A program made the position numbers and the translations under genes. The notes below the pieces were generated by a model. The model had not been told where the DNA came from, made no database searches, and was given only the letters and a program-made list of their open reading frames with translations. Positions 1 through 8,531 of a DNA stretch of 64,000 nucleotides are shown piece by piece; position 1 is the first letter of the stretch, and each line of letters starts with the position of its first letter. Source of the DNA: Sphingosinicella sp. CPCC 101087 (lineage in GTDB: Bacteria; Pseudomonadota; Alphaproteobacteria; Sphingomonadales; Sphingomonadaceae); NCBI RefSeq assembly GCF_004151485.1, contig NZ_SBFF01000002.1, positions 186,001-250,000 of the forward strand, written 5' to 3'.

Positions 1-1098
1 GAGAAGTATCTCGACTTTGCCAGTGGCATTGCGGTGAACCTGCTCGGCCACGGCCATCCTTATCTCACCAAGGCGATCCAGGACCAGGCCGCGACGCTGA
101 TCCACGTCTCCAACCTGTACGGATCGCCGCAGGGCGAGGCATTCGCGCAGCGGCTGGTGGACCTCACCTTCGCCGATACCGTGTTCCTGACCAATTCGGG
201 CGCCGAGGCGGTAGAGTGCGCGATCAAGACGGCGCGGCGCTACCACCATCATCACGGCCGCCCCGAGCGCCACGAACTGATCACCTTCACCAGCGCCTTT
301 CACGGCCGCACCCTCGGCACGATCAGCGCCACCAACCAGGACAAGTTGCGCGACGGCTTCGCGCCGCTCCTGCCCGGCTTCACCGTGGTGGCATTCGACA
401 ATCTCGCGGCGGCGGAGGCGGCGATCGGGCCGCATACGGCCGGTTTCCTGGTCGAGCCGATCCAGGGCGAGGGCGGCATCCGCCCGGCCAGCCCGGAATT
501 CATGAAGGGGCTCCGTCGGCTCGCCGACGAGAAGGACCTGCTGCTCGTGCTCGACGAGGTGCAATGCGGTTATGGGCGCACCGGCCACATGTTCGCTTAC
601 GAGCATTATGGGATCGAACCGGACGTCATGGCTGCGGCGAAGGGCATAGGCGGCGGTTTCCCGCTCGGTGCGTGCCTCGCCACCGAGAAAGCGGCGGCCG
701 GGATGACGATCGGCACACACGGCTCGACCTATGGCGGCAACCCGCTCGCCTGTGCCGCCGGCCAGGCGGTGCTCGACGTGGTCGCCAACGAGAAGTTCCT
801 CGCCCATGTCCGCCAGATGGGCGACCGGCTGCGCGGCGCGCTCGAGCAGATGATCCCCAATCACGATCACCTGTTCGAGAACGTGCGGGGTGTCGGCCTG
901 CTGCTCGGACTGAAGATGAAGAGCGACAGCCGCGCCTTCGTGACCCACCTGCGCGAGCACGGCCTCCTTACCGTCGCCGCTGGCGACAATGTCGTGCGCG
1001 TCCTGCCGCCTTTGGTCGTCGAGGAGGCGCACATCTCCGAGTTCGTCGAGAAGCTCTCGGAGGCCGCCCGCGCCTATGAGGTGCCGCAGGCGGCGTGA
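1..1098 (+). CDS. argD: Acetylornithine aminotransferase (5' end outside window)
   Basis: PLP-dependent class III aminotransferase of arginine biosynthesis, converting N-acetylglutamate semialdehyde to N2-acetylornithine; the family often also serves as succinyldiaminopimelate aminotransferase. The reading frame is open from base 1 and begins inside the conserved EKYLDFASGIAVNLLGH region, so only a short N-terminus is missing. Visible hallmarks are TNSGAEAVECAIK (phosphate-binding), FHGRTLGT, LDEVQCGYGRTG and AAAKGIGGGFPLGA, whose Lys (codon at 640-642) should bind PLP. hslO follows after 56 bp on the same strand. Ornithine carbamoyltransferase (argF), which I would expect next in many sphingomonads, is absent here. 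Confidence 0.93.
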   Translation, partial: EKYLDFASGIAVNLLGHGHPYLTKAIQDQAATLIHVSNLYGSPQGEAFAQRLVDLTFADTVFLTNSGAEAVECAIKTARRYHHHHGRPERHELITFTSAFHGRTLGTISATNQDKLRDGFAPLLPGFTVVAFDNLAAAEAAIGPHTAGFLVEPIQGEGGIRPASPEFMKGLRRLADEKDLLLVLDEVQCGYGRTGHMFAYEHYGIEPDVMAAAKGIGGGFPLGACLATEKAAAGMTIGTHGSTYGGNPLACAAGQAVLDVVANEKFLAHVRQMGDRLRGALEQMIPNHDHLFENVRGVGLLLGLKMKSDSRAFVTHLREHGLLTVAAGDNVVRVLPPLVVEEAHISEFVEKLSEAARAYEVPQAA

Positions 1099-1154
1099 GC
1101 AAGGCCGGCAGAGCCGAAACTTGAACCCTCATCCCGCGTCGCCACATCGGCGCC

Positions 1155-2075
1155 ATGGCTTCTGAACATTTGAACGCGGCGGTCGCTGTCGCGAATCTCG
1201 ACGAGGCGGTGGGCTTCGCCCTTCCGAGCCGCCACGCGCGCGGGCGCCTGGTGCGCCTCGGGCCGGTGCTCGACGAGGTTCTGTCCGCCCACGATTATCC
1301 CGCGCCGATCGCCCGGATCCTGTCCGAGGCTCTGGTCCTCACCGCCTTGCTCGGAGCGATGCTGAAGGAGGCGGGCGGACAGCTGACGCTCCAGGCGCAG
1401 ACCGAGAGCGGAATCGTCGACCTGCTGGTCTGCGACTATAAGGGCGGAGAGCTGCGCGGCTATGTCCGGTTCGACGCCGAGCGGCTCGCTGCCGAAACCA
1501 ACATTCCTTCGCTCTTCGCCCTGTTCGGCAAGGGCTATATGGCGATCACCTTCGACCAGGCGGTGACGAAGGAGCGTTATCAGGGCATCGTGCCTCTCGA
1601 AGGGGAAAATCTCGCCGAGGCGGCCCAGCACTTCTTCAGCCAATCCGAGCAGATCCCGAGCCTGGTCCGCCTGGCGATCGACGATACCGGCCATGTCGCC
1701 GGCGGGATCCTGCTCCAGCATTTGCCGGAAGGCGAGGAGGGGCGCGAGCGCCTGCACACGCGGCTCGATCATCCGGAATGGGAGCATGTCCGCATCCTCG
1801 CCGAGACGATACGCGCCAACGAGCTTTCCGATGCGGGGCTGCCGCTCCAGACCCTGCTGTGGCGCCTGTTCCACGAGGAAGAGGAAGTCCGCATCCTCTC
1901 GGCCGTTCCGCTCAGCAAAGGCTGCCGCTGCAGCTTCGAATATGTCCGCGATGTCATCGCCCGGTTCGGACGGGAAGAGCATGCGCAGATGGTCGATGAT
2001 GACGGCTTCATCAGCGTCGACTGCGAATTCTGCTCACGCGTCTTTCCGATCAGGCTGAGCGACCTCGGCGAGTGA
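1155..2075 (+). CDS. hslO: Hsp33 redox-regulated chaperone
   Basis: Cytosolic holdase chaperone activated by oxidative unfolding. The 306-residue length fits the family. The N-terminal domain carries the LVLTALLGAMLK and LQAQTESGIVDLLVCDYKGG stretches typical of Hsp33. The C-terminal zinc switch is intact: C257-x-C259 and C290-x2-C293, separated by 30 residues. It is the second gene of a probable transcription unit with argD. The ATG at 1155 matches the family N-terminus. Downstream lies an intergenic region with a candidate small RNA. Confidence 0.95.
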   Translation: MASEHLNAAVAVANLDEAVGFALPSRHARGRLVRLGPVLDEVLSAHDYPAPIARILSEALVLTALLGAMLKEAGGQLTLQAQTESGIVDLLVCDYKGGELRGYVRFDAERLAAETNIPSLFALFGKGYMAITFDQAVTKERYQGIVPLEGENLAEAAQHFFSQSEQIPSLVRLAIDDTGHVAGGILLQHLPEGEEGRERLHTRLDHPEWEHVRILAETIRANELSDAGLPLQTLLWRLFHEEEEVRILSAVPLSKGCRCSFEYVRDVIARFGREEHAQMVDDDGFISVDCEFCSRVFPIRLSDLGE

Positions 2076-2111
2076 GAGGCGCCAGCAGACGCTGAGCTCG
2101 GCCGAAACTCG

Positions 2112-2126
2112 TTAACCCTCGGTTTA
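2112..2126 (+). promoter_or_regulatory. CtrA-like motif upstream of the candidate small RNA
   Basis: TTAA at 2112-2115, seven bases, then TTTA at 2123-2126. The cell-cycle regulator CtrA of alphaproteobacteria recognises TTAA-N7-TTAA(C), so this is a one-mismatch match. It sits about 30 bp before the first stem of the putative small RNA; a -10-like TATGAAT follows at 2128-2134. The position is not ideal for activation and a chance match is possible. Confidence 0.25.
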
Positions 2127-2142
2127 CTATGAATTTGCTATA

Positions 2143-2240
2143 GGGAAAGCGTGCCGAGAGTGGGCACGCTTTCCTCCCTAGCAGGCTTGATGCCTGAACT
2201 GGGCCGCGGCTTGGAGAACGAGGCGCGGCCCGTTCTTTTT
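2143..2240 (+). ncRNA. Candidate trans-acting small RNA between hslO and queC
   Basis: A roughly 98-nt segment folds into three successive hairpins. Stem 1 is a perfect 12-bp helix (2144-2155 with 2163-2174) with a 7-nt loop GAGAGTG. Stem 2 is 5 bp (2182-2186 with 2192-2196), loop TTGAT. Stem 3 is an 8-bp GC-rich terminator helix followed by a T-rich tail. The linker between stems 1 and 2 is TCCCTAG and, with the base of stem 1, offers a CCTCC anti-Shine-Dalgarno motif of the kind used by many alphaproteobacterial sRNAs. No open frame explains it. It could instead be the 5' leader of queC with a regulatory terminator. Confidence 0.45.
2201..2240 (+). terminator. Intrinsic terminator ending the candidate small RNA
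   Basis: GGGCCGCG at 2201-2208 pairs perfectly with CGCGGCCC at 2224-2231 around a 15-nt loop, followed by GTTCTTTTT (2232-2240). This is a classic rho-independent signal. It lies only about 20-27 bp before the queC start, so it would either end the small RNA/hslO message or attenuate queC. Confidence 0.7.
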
Positions 2241-2266
2241 CGGCGCCTCTCGACTATATGCGCGCC

Positions 2267-2974
2267 ATGTCTGCGCCGAAAACCGCCGTCGTGCTCCTGT
2301 CCGGAGGCCTGGATTCGATGGTCGCCGCCGGCCTCGCCCGGGAGGGAGGATTCCGGCTGCTCGCACTCACCGTCGACTATAATCAGCGCCACCGGGTCGA
2401 GCTTCAGGCGGCGGCCCGCATTGCCGAGCGCCTTGGGGCCGAGCGGCACCTCGTCCTGCCGCTCGATCTCAGCCGCTTCGGCGGATCGGCGCTGACCGAT
2501 GACATTGCGGTGCCGAAGGAGGGTCCGAGCAACGACATCCCGGTGACCTACGTGCCGGCGCGTAACACCATCTTTCTCTCGCTTTGCCTCGGATGGGCGG
2601 AGGCGGCGGGAGCGCGCGACCTGTTCATCGGCGTCAATGCGCTCGATTATTCCGGGTATCCGGACTGCCGGCCGGAGTTCATCGCCGCCTTCCAACGCAT
2701 GGCGAATCTCGCCACCAAGGCGGGGGTCGAGGGTGATCGCTTCACCGTCCACACGCCGCTTATCGACCTCAGCAAGGCCGACATCGCCCGCGAGGCCGAG
2801 CGGCTCGGACTGGAAGCGCGAATGAGCTGGTCCTGCTACGATCCGAGCGAGGATCTCAGGCATTGCGGCTTGTGCGATTCCTGCCGGCTGCGCGCGAAGG
2901 GATTTGCCGAGGCGGGGATAGAGGACCCGACCGATTATGCGCGTCGGCCGCCGTCGCGGGACGAACCGGCATGA
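2267..2974 (+). CDS. queC: 7-cyano-7-deazaguanine synthase QueC
   Basis: Converts 7-carboxy-7-deazaguanine to preQ0 with ammonia and ATP in queuosine biosynthesis. The N-terminus has the PP-loop [12 protein letters not shown], the middle has [16 protein letters not shown] and [17 protein letters not shown], and the C-terminus has the zinc site [15 protein letters not shown]. An in-frame ATG three codons upstream (2258) is possible; I prefer 2267 (MSAPKT) because it gives the usual family length. The stop overlaps the queE start in an ATGA junction, indicating translational coupling. It sits just after a strong intrinsic terminator. Confidence 0.93.
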   Translation: MSAPKTAVVLLSGGLDSMVAAGLAREGGFRLLALTVDYNQRHRVELQAAARIAERLGAERHLVLPLDLSRFGGSALTDDIAVPKEGPSNDIPVTYVPARNTIFLSLCLGWAEAAGARDLFIGVNALDYSGYPDCRPEFIAAFQRMANLATKAGVEGDRFTVHTPLIDLSKADIAREAERLGLEARMSWSCYDPSEDLRHCGLCDSCRLRAKGFAEAGIEDPTDYARRPPSRDEPA

Positions 2975-3621
2975 GCTATGCCGTCAAGGAGATCTTCCTC
3001 ACCCTGCAGGGAGAGGGGCGGCAGGCCGGTCGGCGGGCGGTCTTCCTGCGCCTTTCCGGCTGCAATCTGTGGAGCGGACGCGAGCGCGACCGGACGAGCG
3101 CCGACTGCACCTTCTGCGATACCGACTTCGTCGGCATCGACGGCGAGAATGGCGGCCGCTACGAGGCGGATGCACTGGCGGCGAAGGTCGAGATGCTCTG
3201 GGGCGCTGCGGAGGCGCGACGCGAACCGGCCTCCGCACGCCGCCTCGTGGTCGTCACCGGAGGCGAGCCTCTGCTTCAGCTCGATACGGCGCTGATCGAC
3301 GCGCTCCACCACCGCGGATTCGAAATTGCGGTCGAGTCGAACGGCACGCTGCCCGCCCCACCGGGCATCGACTGGCTCTGCATCAGCCCGAAGGCGGGCA
3401 CGACGGTCGTGCAGCGCTCCGGCAACGAGCTCAAGCTGGTCTGGCCGCAAAAGGGGATAGACCCGGACGAGCTTGCCGCCTGGGACTTCGAGCATTTCCT
3501 GATCCAGCCGATGGATGGAGCGGACCCGGGGTCGGCGCTGAAGGATTCGATCGCATTCGTGATGGGGCATCCTGGCTGGGCGCTCAGCCTGCAGGCCCAT
3601 AAGCTGATAGGCCTCCCCTGA
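2971..3621 (+). CDS. queE: 7-carboxy-7-deazaguanine synthase QueE (radical SAM)
   Basis: Radical SAM enzyme that makes 7-carboxy-7-deazaguanine (CDG), the step immediately before QueC. 216 residues. The N-terminal signature [20 protein letters not shown] is diagnostic. The iron-sulfur cysteines show the expanded spacing C-x14-C-x2-C (from CNLWS to CTFC), seen in many proteobacterial QueE proteins in place of CxxxCxx[11 protein letters not shown] is the SAM-contacting GGE motif. The ATG overlaps the queC stop by four bases, so the two form one unit. queD and queF are not in the window. Confidence 0.93.
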   Translation: MSYAVKEIFLTLQGEGRQAGRRAVFLRLSGCNLWSGRERDRTSADCTFCDTDFVGIDGENGGRYEADALAAKVEMLWGAAEARREPASARRLVVVTGGEPLLQLDTALIDALHHRGFEIAVESNGTLPAPPGIDWLCISPKAGTTVVQRSGNELKLVWPQKGIDPDELAAWDFEHFLIQPMDGADPGSALKDSIAFVMGHPGWALSLQAHKLIGLP

Positions 3622-3731
3622 TTCCGCTGCCCTGAGGGGCGCCTGTGTCGGCGCAAGAAGCCCTTTGGGTCCCAGCTTCCCTGGGGGGGCTGAATCGCAC
3701 CCCGTCGGGCATTGCGCCTACGCGCTCCGGA

Positions 3732-4433
3732 TCAGCGGCGCTGTGCCTGGCGCTGCATGTCCCGCAGCTCGCGCTCGCACCTTCGGCGCTCGCGGCGATC
3801 CAGGCGGGTGCAATCCGGAATCAGGCTGATTGGCGAGAGCCGGACGGGCGTCTGGAGAAAGGCGAAGGGCTCGTAGGTCGGCTTGAGACTGCTGCGCAGC
3901 TCGCGCACCCGGGCGGTGGCGAGCTGGTGCAGGTCGCCCTTGCGGACGGTGAGCGCTTCCTTGCCGATCCGGGCGGCGGTCTGGCAGAAGCCGAGCTGAG
4001 CCTGCATGCTCGAGAAATTATTGTAGGTCTGCGTCGAATAATCGTCGAACTGACGCGGGCCCGTCCGGCCGTGGATCCTTCGGAAATAGCCTTCGAGCGC
4101 CTGATAGGCACTGGCCAGTTCGCGCGAATGGTGGGCGAGCAGGCTGTTATAGCTGTCGACCGTCCTCAGGAACGGCGAGAACTGGCATTGCAGCGCAGCC
4201 ACATTGAGGCCGGACCGCAGGTTCCACAGCAGATGGGCGCGATATTCCTCGGGCGTGGCGCCGGGAAGCGCCAACCCGACGAGTGGATCCGTCGGCTCGA
4301 TTGGCCCGCTCTGATAGGTCGGATCATGGAGAAAGACCTGCGCCGCGGCGGGTACCGCCCAGCCTAGCGAAGCGAGGGCGCCAAGGGCGCCGAGTGCGAA
4401 GCGCCCGGCGCGCGCCTTCCAGTCGATGTTCAT
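3732..4433 (-). CDS. Secreted protein of unknown function
   Basis: 233 residues. The N-terminus has a basic start, a hydrophobic core ALGALGALASLGWAVPAAA and an AxA cleavage site, so it is predicted to be exported to the periplasm. The mature part has no domain I recognise; it contains two single Cys (ALQCQF and LGFCQT) plus C-terminal Cys pairs in DCTRL and RRRCERE, and ends in an Arg/Gln-rich basic tail. ATG 4433 is preceded by GGAGGGG; a GTG at 4445 would add four residues. It converges with queE and lies downstream of the small lipoprotein genes. Confidence 0.75.
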   Translation of the reverse strand: MNIDWKARAGRFALGALGALASLGWAVPAAAQVFLHDPTYQSGPIEPTDPLVGLALPGATPEEYRAHLLWNLRSGLNVAALQCQFSPFLRTVDSYNSLLAHHSRELASAYQALEGYFRRIHGRTGPRQFDDYSTQTYNNFSSMQAQLGFCQTAARIGKEALTVRKGDLHQLATARVRELRSSLKPTYEPFAFLQTPVRLSPISLIPDCTRLDRRERRRCERELRDMQRQAQRR

Positions 4434-4553
4434 ACGCCCCTCCACATCCGCTCCACCATAATCACGGGCTCCGTCCGATTGCGAGGCCGCTCGGCATCAG
4501 TCCGGACGGAGCGCTTCGAGGCGCGGCGGACGGCCCGCCAAGCCCCGCCTTCT

Positions 4554-4859
4554 TCACATGCCGCTGACGTTGCTTTCGACCGTGTTGCCGCCGGTATCGC
4601 CGCCACTCGACTCGCCGAGCATGTTCGTTTCCTCGGCGTCGGTCTCGTTGACGGTGTTGGTGATCGGCGCCGGCTCGGTCAGGTCGGCCGTCGATTCGAG
4701 GACGCTCGCATCGTTCGCCGGCTCTTCGAGCATCATATTGTCGACCAGGTTCGCCTCGGGCTCGTTCACCGCCTCGGTATCGCCGCCGCAGCCGGCGACG
4801 GCGAGCGCCAGTCCGGCGATGAGAGCCGCGGTTCCGGTCCGGGAGAAAAGATCGCGCAT
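4554..4859 (-). CDS. Small acidic lipoprotein
   Basis: 101 residues with a lipoprotein signal peptide: charged start, hydrophobic core ALIAGLALAVAGC and lipobox VAGC with Cys24. The mature part is low-complexity, rich in Glu, Asp, Asn and Thr, with no recognised domain. It begins MRD, and CGGDTEAVN right after the lipobox is nearly the same as CGGDTEANN in the next upstream gene (5072-5335), so the two are paralogues. Function unknown; the acidic, Asn-rich sequence suggests a disordered surface or periplasmic protein. Confidence 0.72.
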   Translation of the reverse strand: MRDLFSRTGTAALIAGLALAVAGCGGDTEAVNEPEANLVDNMMLEEPANDASVLESTADLTEPAPITNTVNETDAEETNMLGESSGGDTGGNTVESNVSGM

Positions 4860-5015
4860 ATTATGCTCCTGTCTTGCCTTGGTCGGCCGTCTCTATCGCG
4901 CGAGACCGGCTGGCAAAAGCCAAATCGACCTTCCAATAGGCTGAATCCGCGGCTTATTCCAAGGTTTTGCGAAACAAGCCGGAGCGGCCTGAGGAGCGGC
5001 AGGGGAGGCGCGAAC

Positions 5016-5049
5016 AAAAAAGAAGGCCGCCGGTCGCCCGGCGGCCTTC
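5016..5049 (-). terminator. Strong intrinsic terminator of the Met-rich lipoprotein gene
   Basis: A perfect 12-bp stem (5022-5033 with 5038-5049) around a 4-base loop, followed on the minus strand by six T residues (complement of 5016-5021). It starts about 22 bp after the stop of the 5072-5335 gene, so it separates that gene from its downstream paralogue. Confidence 0.85.
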
Positions 5050-5071
5050 TCGATCTGAAAACTCGACCCGC

Positions 5072-5335
5072 TTACTGAGCGTTGGTCTCGTTCATGTCCG
5101 TCATGTTCATGTCCGTCATGTTCATGTCGGTCATGTTCATGTCGGTGGTCGCGTTCATGTCGGTGGCATTCATATCCACGCCCATGTCGGTCGCGTTCAT
5201 GTCCATCATGGTGTCGTTGCCGAGGTCCGTCGTGGCGGTGTTGTTCGCCTCGGTGTCGCCGCCGCAAGCCGCGACGAGCAGGGCCGCGCCGGCAATCATC
5301 GAACCGGTGGTCACTTTCTTGAGAATGTCACGCAT
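5072..5335 (-). CDS. Met/Asn/Asp repeat lipoprotein
   Basis: 87 residues. Lipoprotein signal ends in LLVAAC (Cys24). The mature region is almost entirely a tandem repeat of MNMTD and MNATD units near the C-terminus, giving many MxM and MxxM spacings next to acidic residues. It has its own strong terminator and is the paralogue of the 4554-4859 gene. Met-rich plus Asp runs can bind soft or divalent metals in other proteins, but nothing here proves that. Function unknown. Confidence 0.72.
   Translation of the reverse strand: MRDILKKVTTGSMIAGAALLVAACGGDTEANNTATTDLGNDTMMDMNATDMGVDMNATDMNATTDMNMTDMNMTDMNMTDMNETNAQ
5090..5149 (-). repeat. 15-bp tandem repeat inside a lipoprotein gene
   Basis: Units of 15 bp start at 5090, 5105, 5120 and 5135. 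The first two are identical, the third differs by one base and the fourth diverges at its end. Each encodes M-N-M-T-D on the minus strand. The near-perfect DNA identity suggests recent slippage expansion, so the copy number may vary between strains. Confidence 0.85.
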
Positions 5336-5426
5336 TAAAAGGTCTCCCTAGATTGATGATTTGGTCGGGTAGGCCCCCTTTTTTGCCCAAATCGGTTATG
5401 CACCTTATACGGAAAGACTGCGGCTC

Positions 5427-6137
5427 TCAAGCCTTCCCCATTCCCCCCTCGAGTGAGAACAGGAACTCTGCGAGTCCGCGCTTCAGCGCCAGGTCGAAAC
5501 GAGCTTGCACCTGCGTCACTCCCATTTCGTCGAGGCTGGTCACTGGAAAGTCGGCAATACCGCACGGTACTATGCCTGAGAAGTGGGAAAGTTCCGGGGC
5601 CAGATTGATCGAGAATCCGTGCAGCGTAACCCAACGCCTGACCCGAACGCCGATCGCTCCGACCTTGGCCTCGCGCCCGTCATGGTCGACCCAGATCCCG
5701 ATCCGCCCGGGCGCCCGCCGAGCCGCAACGCCGAGCTCGGCCAGCGCTCCAATCACCCAGCCCTCCAAGGAATGGACGAACCGGCGCACGTCGCGTCCGC
5801 GCCGGTCGAGGTCGAGTATCACATAGCCGACCCGCTGACCGGGGCCGTGATAGGTGTAGCGGCCGCCGCGGCCGGCGGAATAGACCGGCAGATGGTCCGG
5901 ATTGAACAATTCTGCAGGATCGGCACTGGTGCCGGCGGTGTAGAGCGGCGGATGCTCGAGCAACCAGATCAGTTCCGCCGCCTCGCCATTCCGGATGGCG
6001 GCGGCACGCGCCTCCATCTCGGCCAGCGCCTCCGGATAAGAGGTCAGCCCGGGCGACAGCCGCCACTCGACCTCGTCCGCCGGACCCGGGCGGTCCGGTA
6101 AATGTTCATCGTTCAAGCTGTGCGTTGCGTGGGGCAT
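5427..6137 (-). CDS. lipB: Octanoyltransferase LipB
   Basis: Transfers octanoate from acyl carrier protein to lipoyl domains, the first step of lipoate synthesis. 236 residues. Family motifs are clear: [52 protein letters not shown] with the conserved Lys, and the catalytic Cys in [15 protein letters not shown]. The first 20 residues are not conserved and a later start is possible. Divergent from the membrane-protein gene at 6180, with only 42 bp for both promoters. Confidence 0.93.
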   Translation of the reverse strand: MPHATHSLNDEHLPDRPGPADEVEWRLSPGLTSYPEALAEMEARAAAIRNGEAAELIWLLEHPPLYTAGTSADPAELFNPDHLPVYSAGRGGRYTYHGPGQRVGYVILDLDRRGRDVRRFVHSLEGWVIGALAELGVAARRAPGRIGIWVDHDGREAKVGAIGVRVRRWVTLHGFSINLAPELSHFSGIVPCGIADFPVTSLDEMGVTQVQARFDLALKRGLAEFLFSLEGGMGKA

Positions 6138-6179
6138 CGGCGTTGCGCATAACGCCCGCGAACACAGAGGGGAATTCTC

Positions 6180-6983
6180 ATGACGACTCTATCGATCACT
6201 TCGGCCTGGAACGAGACCGTAGCGTTCGTGACTCGCGAGGGGCGCCTCCTCTTCCCAATCGCCTTCCTGCTGGTGGCGCTTCCTGGAGCGATCCTTCAGC
6301 TGGTCATGCCGACGACGACGCCCGGCCAGGCGCCCGAGGCCGGACCCTGGTTGCTCGTCCTGCCGCTCGCGATCGCTGCAAGCATGGTCGGTACGCTGGC
6401 GATCAGCTTCCTGGCGCTGCGGCCCGGCGCGTCGGTTGCCGAAAGCCTCCAGGTGGGCCTGCGCCGCTTCATCTACCTGCTCGGCGCCGCCCTCGTGATC
6501 GGAATCTCCGCCGCCCTGCTGGCAGTGCCGCTGATCATCCTGGCCGGCGCCGCGGCGATGGGCGGCGGCGAAGCAGGGGCCGCTTCGCTGGCCGCCCTTC
6601 TCATGCTCGCCGCGCTTCCGGTCCTTCTCTTCTTCTGGGTGCGGCTGATGCTGATGACGCCGGTCGCGGCCATGGAGGAAGTCGGCCCGCTGCGAATCAT
6701 CGCGCGCAGCTGGGAGCTGACCCGCGGCCATTTCTGGAAATTGCTGGGTTTCGTCGCCCTCGTCGCGGTGGCCGCGATCGTGGTCATGTTCGTCGTCACG
6801 ATGCTCGGCGGGCTGCTGGTCTTCGCTTTGGCTGGTCCCCCGGATCCGGACAGCCTTTCCTTTTTCCTGCTGCTGGTCCTGTCCGCCCTGCTGCAAGCGG
6901 TCGTGAGCGCCCTGTTCGTGACCCTGATCGCGCGGATCTATGCCCAGCTCACCGACGCCGGCACGCCCCAGGTCTTCGCCTGA
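6180..6983 (+). CDS. Multi-pass membrane protein (glycerophosphodiester phosphodiesterase membrane-domain-like)
   Basis: 267 residues, mostly hydrophobic, with about six predicted membrane segments: near residues 25-42, 58-80, 95-125, 137-160, 183-208 and 220-245. The motif [22 protein letters not shown] is typical of a family of uncharacterised membrane proteins that resemble the membrane domain attached to some glycerophosphodiester phosphodiesterases; no catalytic domain is present. AGAGGGGA precedes the ATG. Role unknown. Confidence 0.8.
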   Translation: MTTLSITSAWNETVAFVTREGRLLFPIAFLLVALPGAILQLVMPTTTPGQAPEAGPWLLVLPLAIAASMVGTLAISFLALRPGASVAESLQVGLRRFIYLLGAALVIGISAALLAVPLIILAGAAAMGGGEAGAASLAALLMLAALPVLLFFWVRLMLMTPVAAMEEVGPLRIIARSWELTRGHFWKLLGFVALVAVAAIVVMFVVTMLGGLLVFALAGPPDPDSLSFFLLLVLSALLQAVVSALFVTLIARIYAQLTDAGTPQVFA

Positions 6984-7068
6984 TCGCGCCGCCGCCGCGG
7001 GCGGGGCGACTCCCCGAGTTCGAGCCCGTCTCCCGCAGGGGAGGCGCCTGTCCGGCCAAGGTCTGTGC

Positions 7069-7647
7069 CTAGCCCAGGAGGGGTATCTGCGGCGCGCAGT
7101 CGCGCGGAAGAAGGCCGGACAAGCGGGGATCGGGGAAGGTTTCGAACGCTCGGCGACGCGCGACGAAGCCGGCGCGCATGTAAGCGGGCAGGGCGGCGGG
7201 ATGATCGAGCGTACAGGTGTGCACCCGCACCAGGTGAACGTTCGACCGCCAGGCGAGCGCGAGCGTCTGCGCGAGCAGCCAGCGGCCGTGCCCGCGCCCC
7301 GCCAGTTCCGGAGCGAGGGCGAGGAAGCGGATCAAGCATTCGCCGGGCGTCCGCAGATCGAGCTCGAGGAGGCCGCAGTCCCGGCCCGCGTCGTCCATCA
7401 CGGCATGGACCTCGGCGAGCTGCCTGGTCAACGTCCTGTCGTCCATCGTCAGGCGCGAGAACCACAGCCATTTCGCGCCGACGCGGCGGAACAAGGCGCG
7501 ATAGCGGTCGAGGTCGACCGTCGCCCACCGCTCCAGCCGCAGCGGCGAATCGGGAATGGCGGCGGAAAGTGGCCGGGTGGTCATCTCGAGATACGTCACC
7601 ACCGCGGCGACGTGGCCGCGCGGCACGTCGACCAGGGCGGCGCTCAC
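7069..7647 (-). CDS. GNAT-family N-acetyltransferase
   Basis: 192 residues with the GNAT fold signature: IRFLALAPELAGRGHGRWLLAQTLALA covers the acetyl-CoA pyrophosphate loop (RGHGRWL as the Q/RxxGxG/A motif) and CTLDHPAALPAYMRAGFVA is the usual C-terminal strand-helix. Acceptor unknown. It begins 10 bp after hemF ends, on the same strand, so hemF and this gene are probably cotranscribed, which by itself says little about the substrate. Confidence 0.88.
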   Translation of the reverse strand: MSAALVDVPRGHVAAVVTYLEMTTRPLSAAIPDSPLRLERWATVDLDRYRALFRRVGAKWLWFSRLTMDDRTLTRQLAEVHAVMDDAGRDCGLLELDLRTPGECLIRFLALAPELAGRGHGRWLLAQTLALAWRSNVHLVRVHTCTLDHPAALPAYMRAGFVARRRAFETFPDPRLSGLLPRDCAPQIPLLG

Positions 7648-7657
7648 CCGCCGAGCC

Positions 7658-8515
7658 TCACGACCAGGTCGCGAGGGGCGGCAGACTCATCAGGATGGCA
7701 TCGACATTTCCGCCGGTCCTGAGCCCGAACAAGGTCCCGCGATCGTAGATCAGGTTGAACTCGGCATAGCGGCCGCGCCACTCGAGCTGCCGCGCCCGGT
7801 CCGCTTCGTCGAAGGGCGTATCGCGCCGCCGCCTGACGATTTTCGGATAGACGTCGAGGAACGCCTCGCCCACATCACGGGTGAACGCGAAATTGGCGTC
7901 AAACGTTGCCCCGCGCTCCTGGCATTCGAGATGATCGTAGAAGATCCCCCCGACGCCCCGGTGGACGCCCCGATGGGGGATGAAGAAATAGTCGTCCGCC
8001 CATTTCGAGAAGCGGGTGTAGTAAGTCTGGTCGTGGGCGGCGCAGGCCGCCCGAAGGCGGGCATGGAACTCGGCCGTATCCTCCTCGTAGGGAATGGGCG
8101 GATTGAGATCGGCGCCGCCGCCGAACCAGCGCCTGGTCGTGACCAGGAAGCGCGTGTTCATGTGCACCGCGGGGACATGCGGATTGGCCATGTGGGCGAC
8201 GAGGCTGATGCCGGTGGCGAAGAAGCGCGGATCCTCGGCTGCGCCGTGGATGGTTTGCGCGAATTCGGGATTGAAGCGGCCGGCGACGGTCGAGACGTTC
8301 ACGCCGACCTTCTCGAACGCCTTGCCCTTCATCACGCCGCGAACGCCGCCTCCCCCGGGCGCGCCGTCCGGATCCTCGCGGTCCCAGGAAATATAGTCGA
8401 ATCGGGCATCTCCGCCGGCCTCGGCCTCGATCGCCTCGAATTCGGCGCAGATCCGGTCACGCAGCGATTCGAACCAGTCCCGCGCCGCCTGCTGCTCGGC
8501 GTCCAGCTCCATCAT
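7658..8515 (-). CDS. hemF: Oxygen-dependent coproporphyrinogen III oxidase
   Basis: Aerobic oxidative decarboxylation of coproporphyrinogen III to protoporphyrinogen IX in haem synthesis. 285 residues, usual length. Family motifs include ISLVAHMANPHVPAVHMNTR, WFGGGADLNPPIPYEED, FIPHRGVHRGVGGIFYDH and EFNLIYDRGTLFGL with the C-terminal active region. It lies between trmL (16 bp upstream) and the GNAT gene, and near the bc1 operon whose products need haem. The second codon is also ATG. Confidence 0.96.
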   Translation of the reverse strand: MMELDAEQQAARDWFESLRDRICAEFEAIEAEAGGDARFDYISWDREDPDGAPGGGGVRGVMKGKAFEKVGVNVSTVAGRFNPEFAQTIHGAAEDPRFFATGISLVAHMANPHVPAVHMNTRFLVTTRRWFGGGADLNPPIPYEEDTAEFHARLRAACAAHDQTYYTRFSKWADDYFFIPHRGVHRGVGGIFYDHLECQERGATFDANFAFTRDVGEAFLDVYPKIVRRRRDTPFDEADRARQLEWRGRYAEFNLIYDRGTLFGLRTGGNVDAILMSLPPLATWS

Positions 8516-8531
8516 AAGGGCGCTACCTCGA

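Noticed and set aside
5090-5149. CRISPR-like short repeats
   Set aside because: Units are contiguous without spacers and keep the reading frame of a lipoprotein, so they are a coding tandem repeat.
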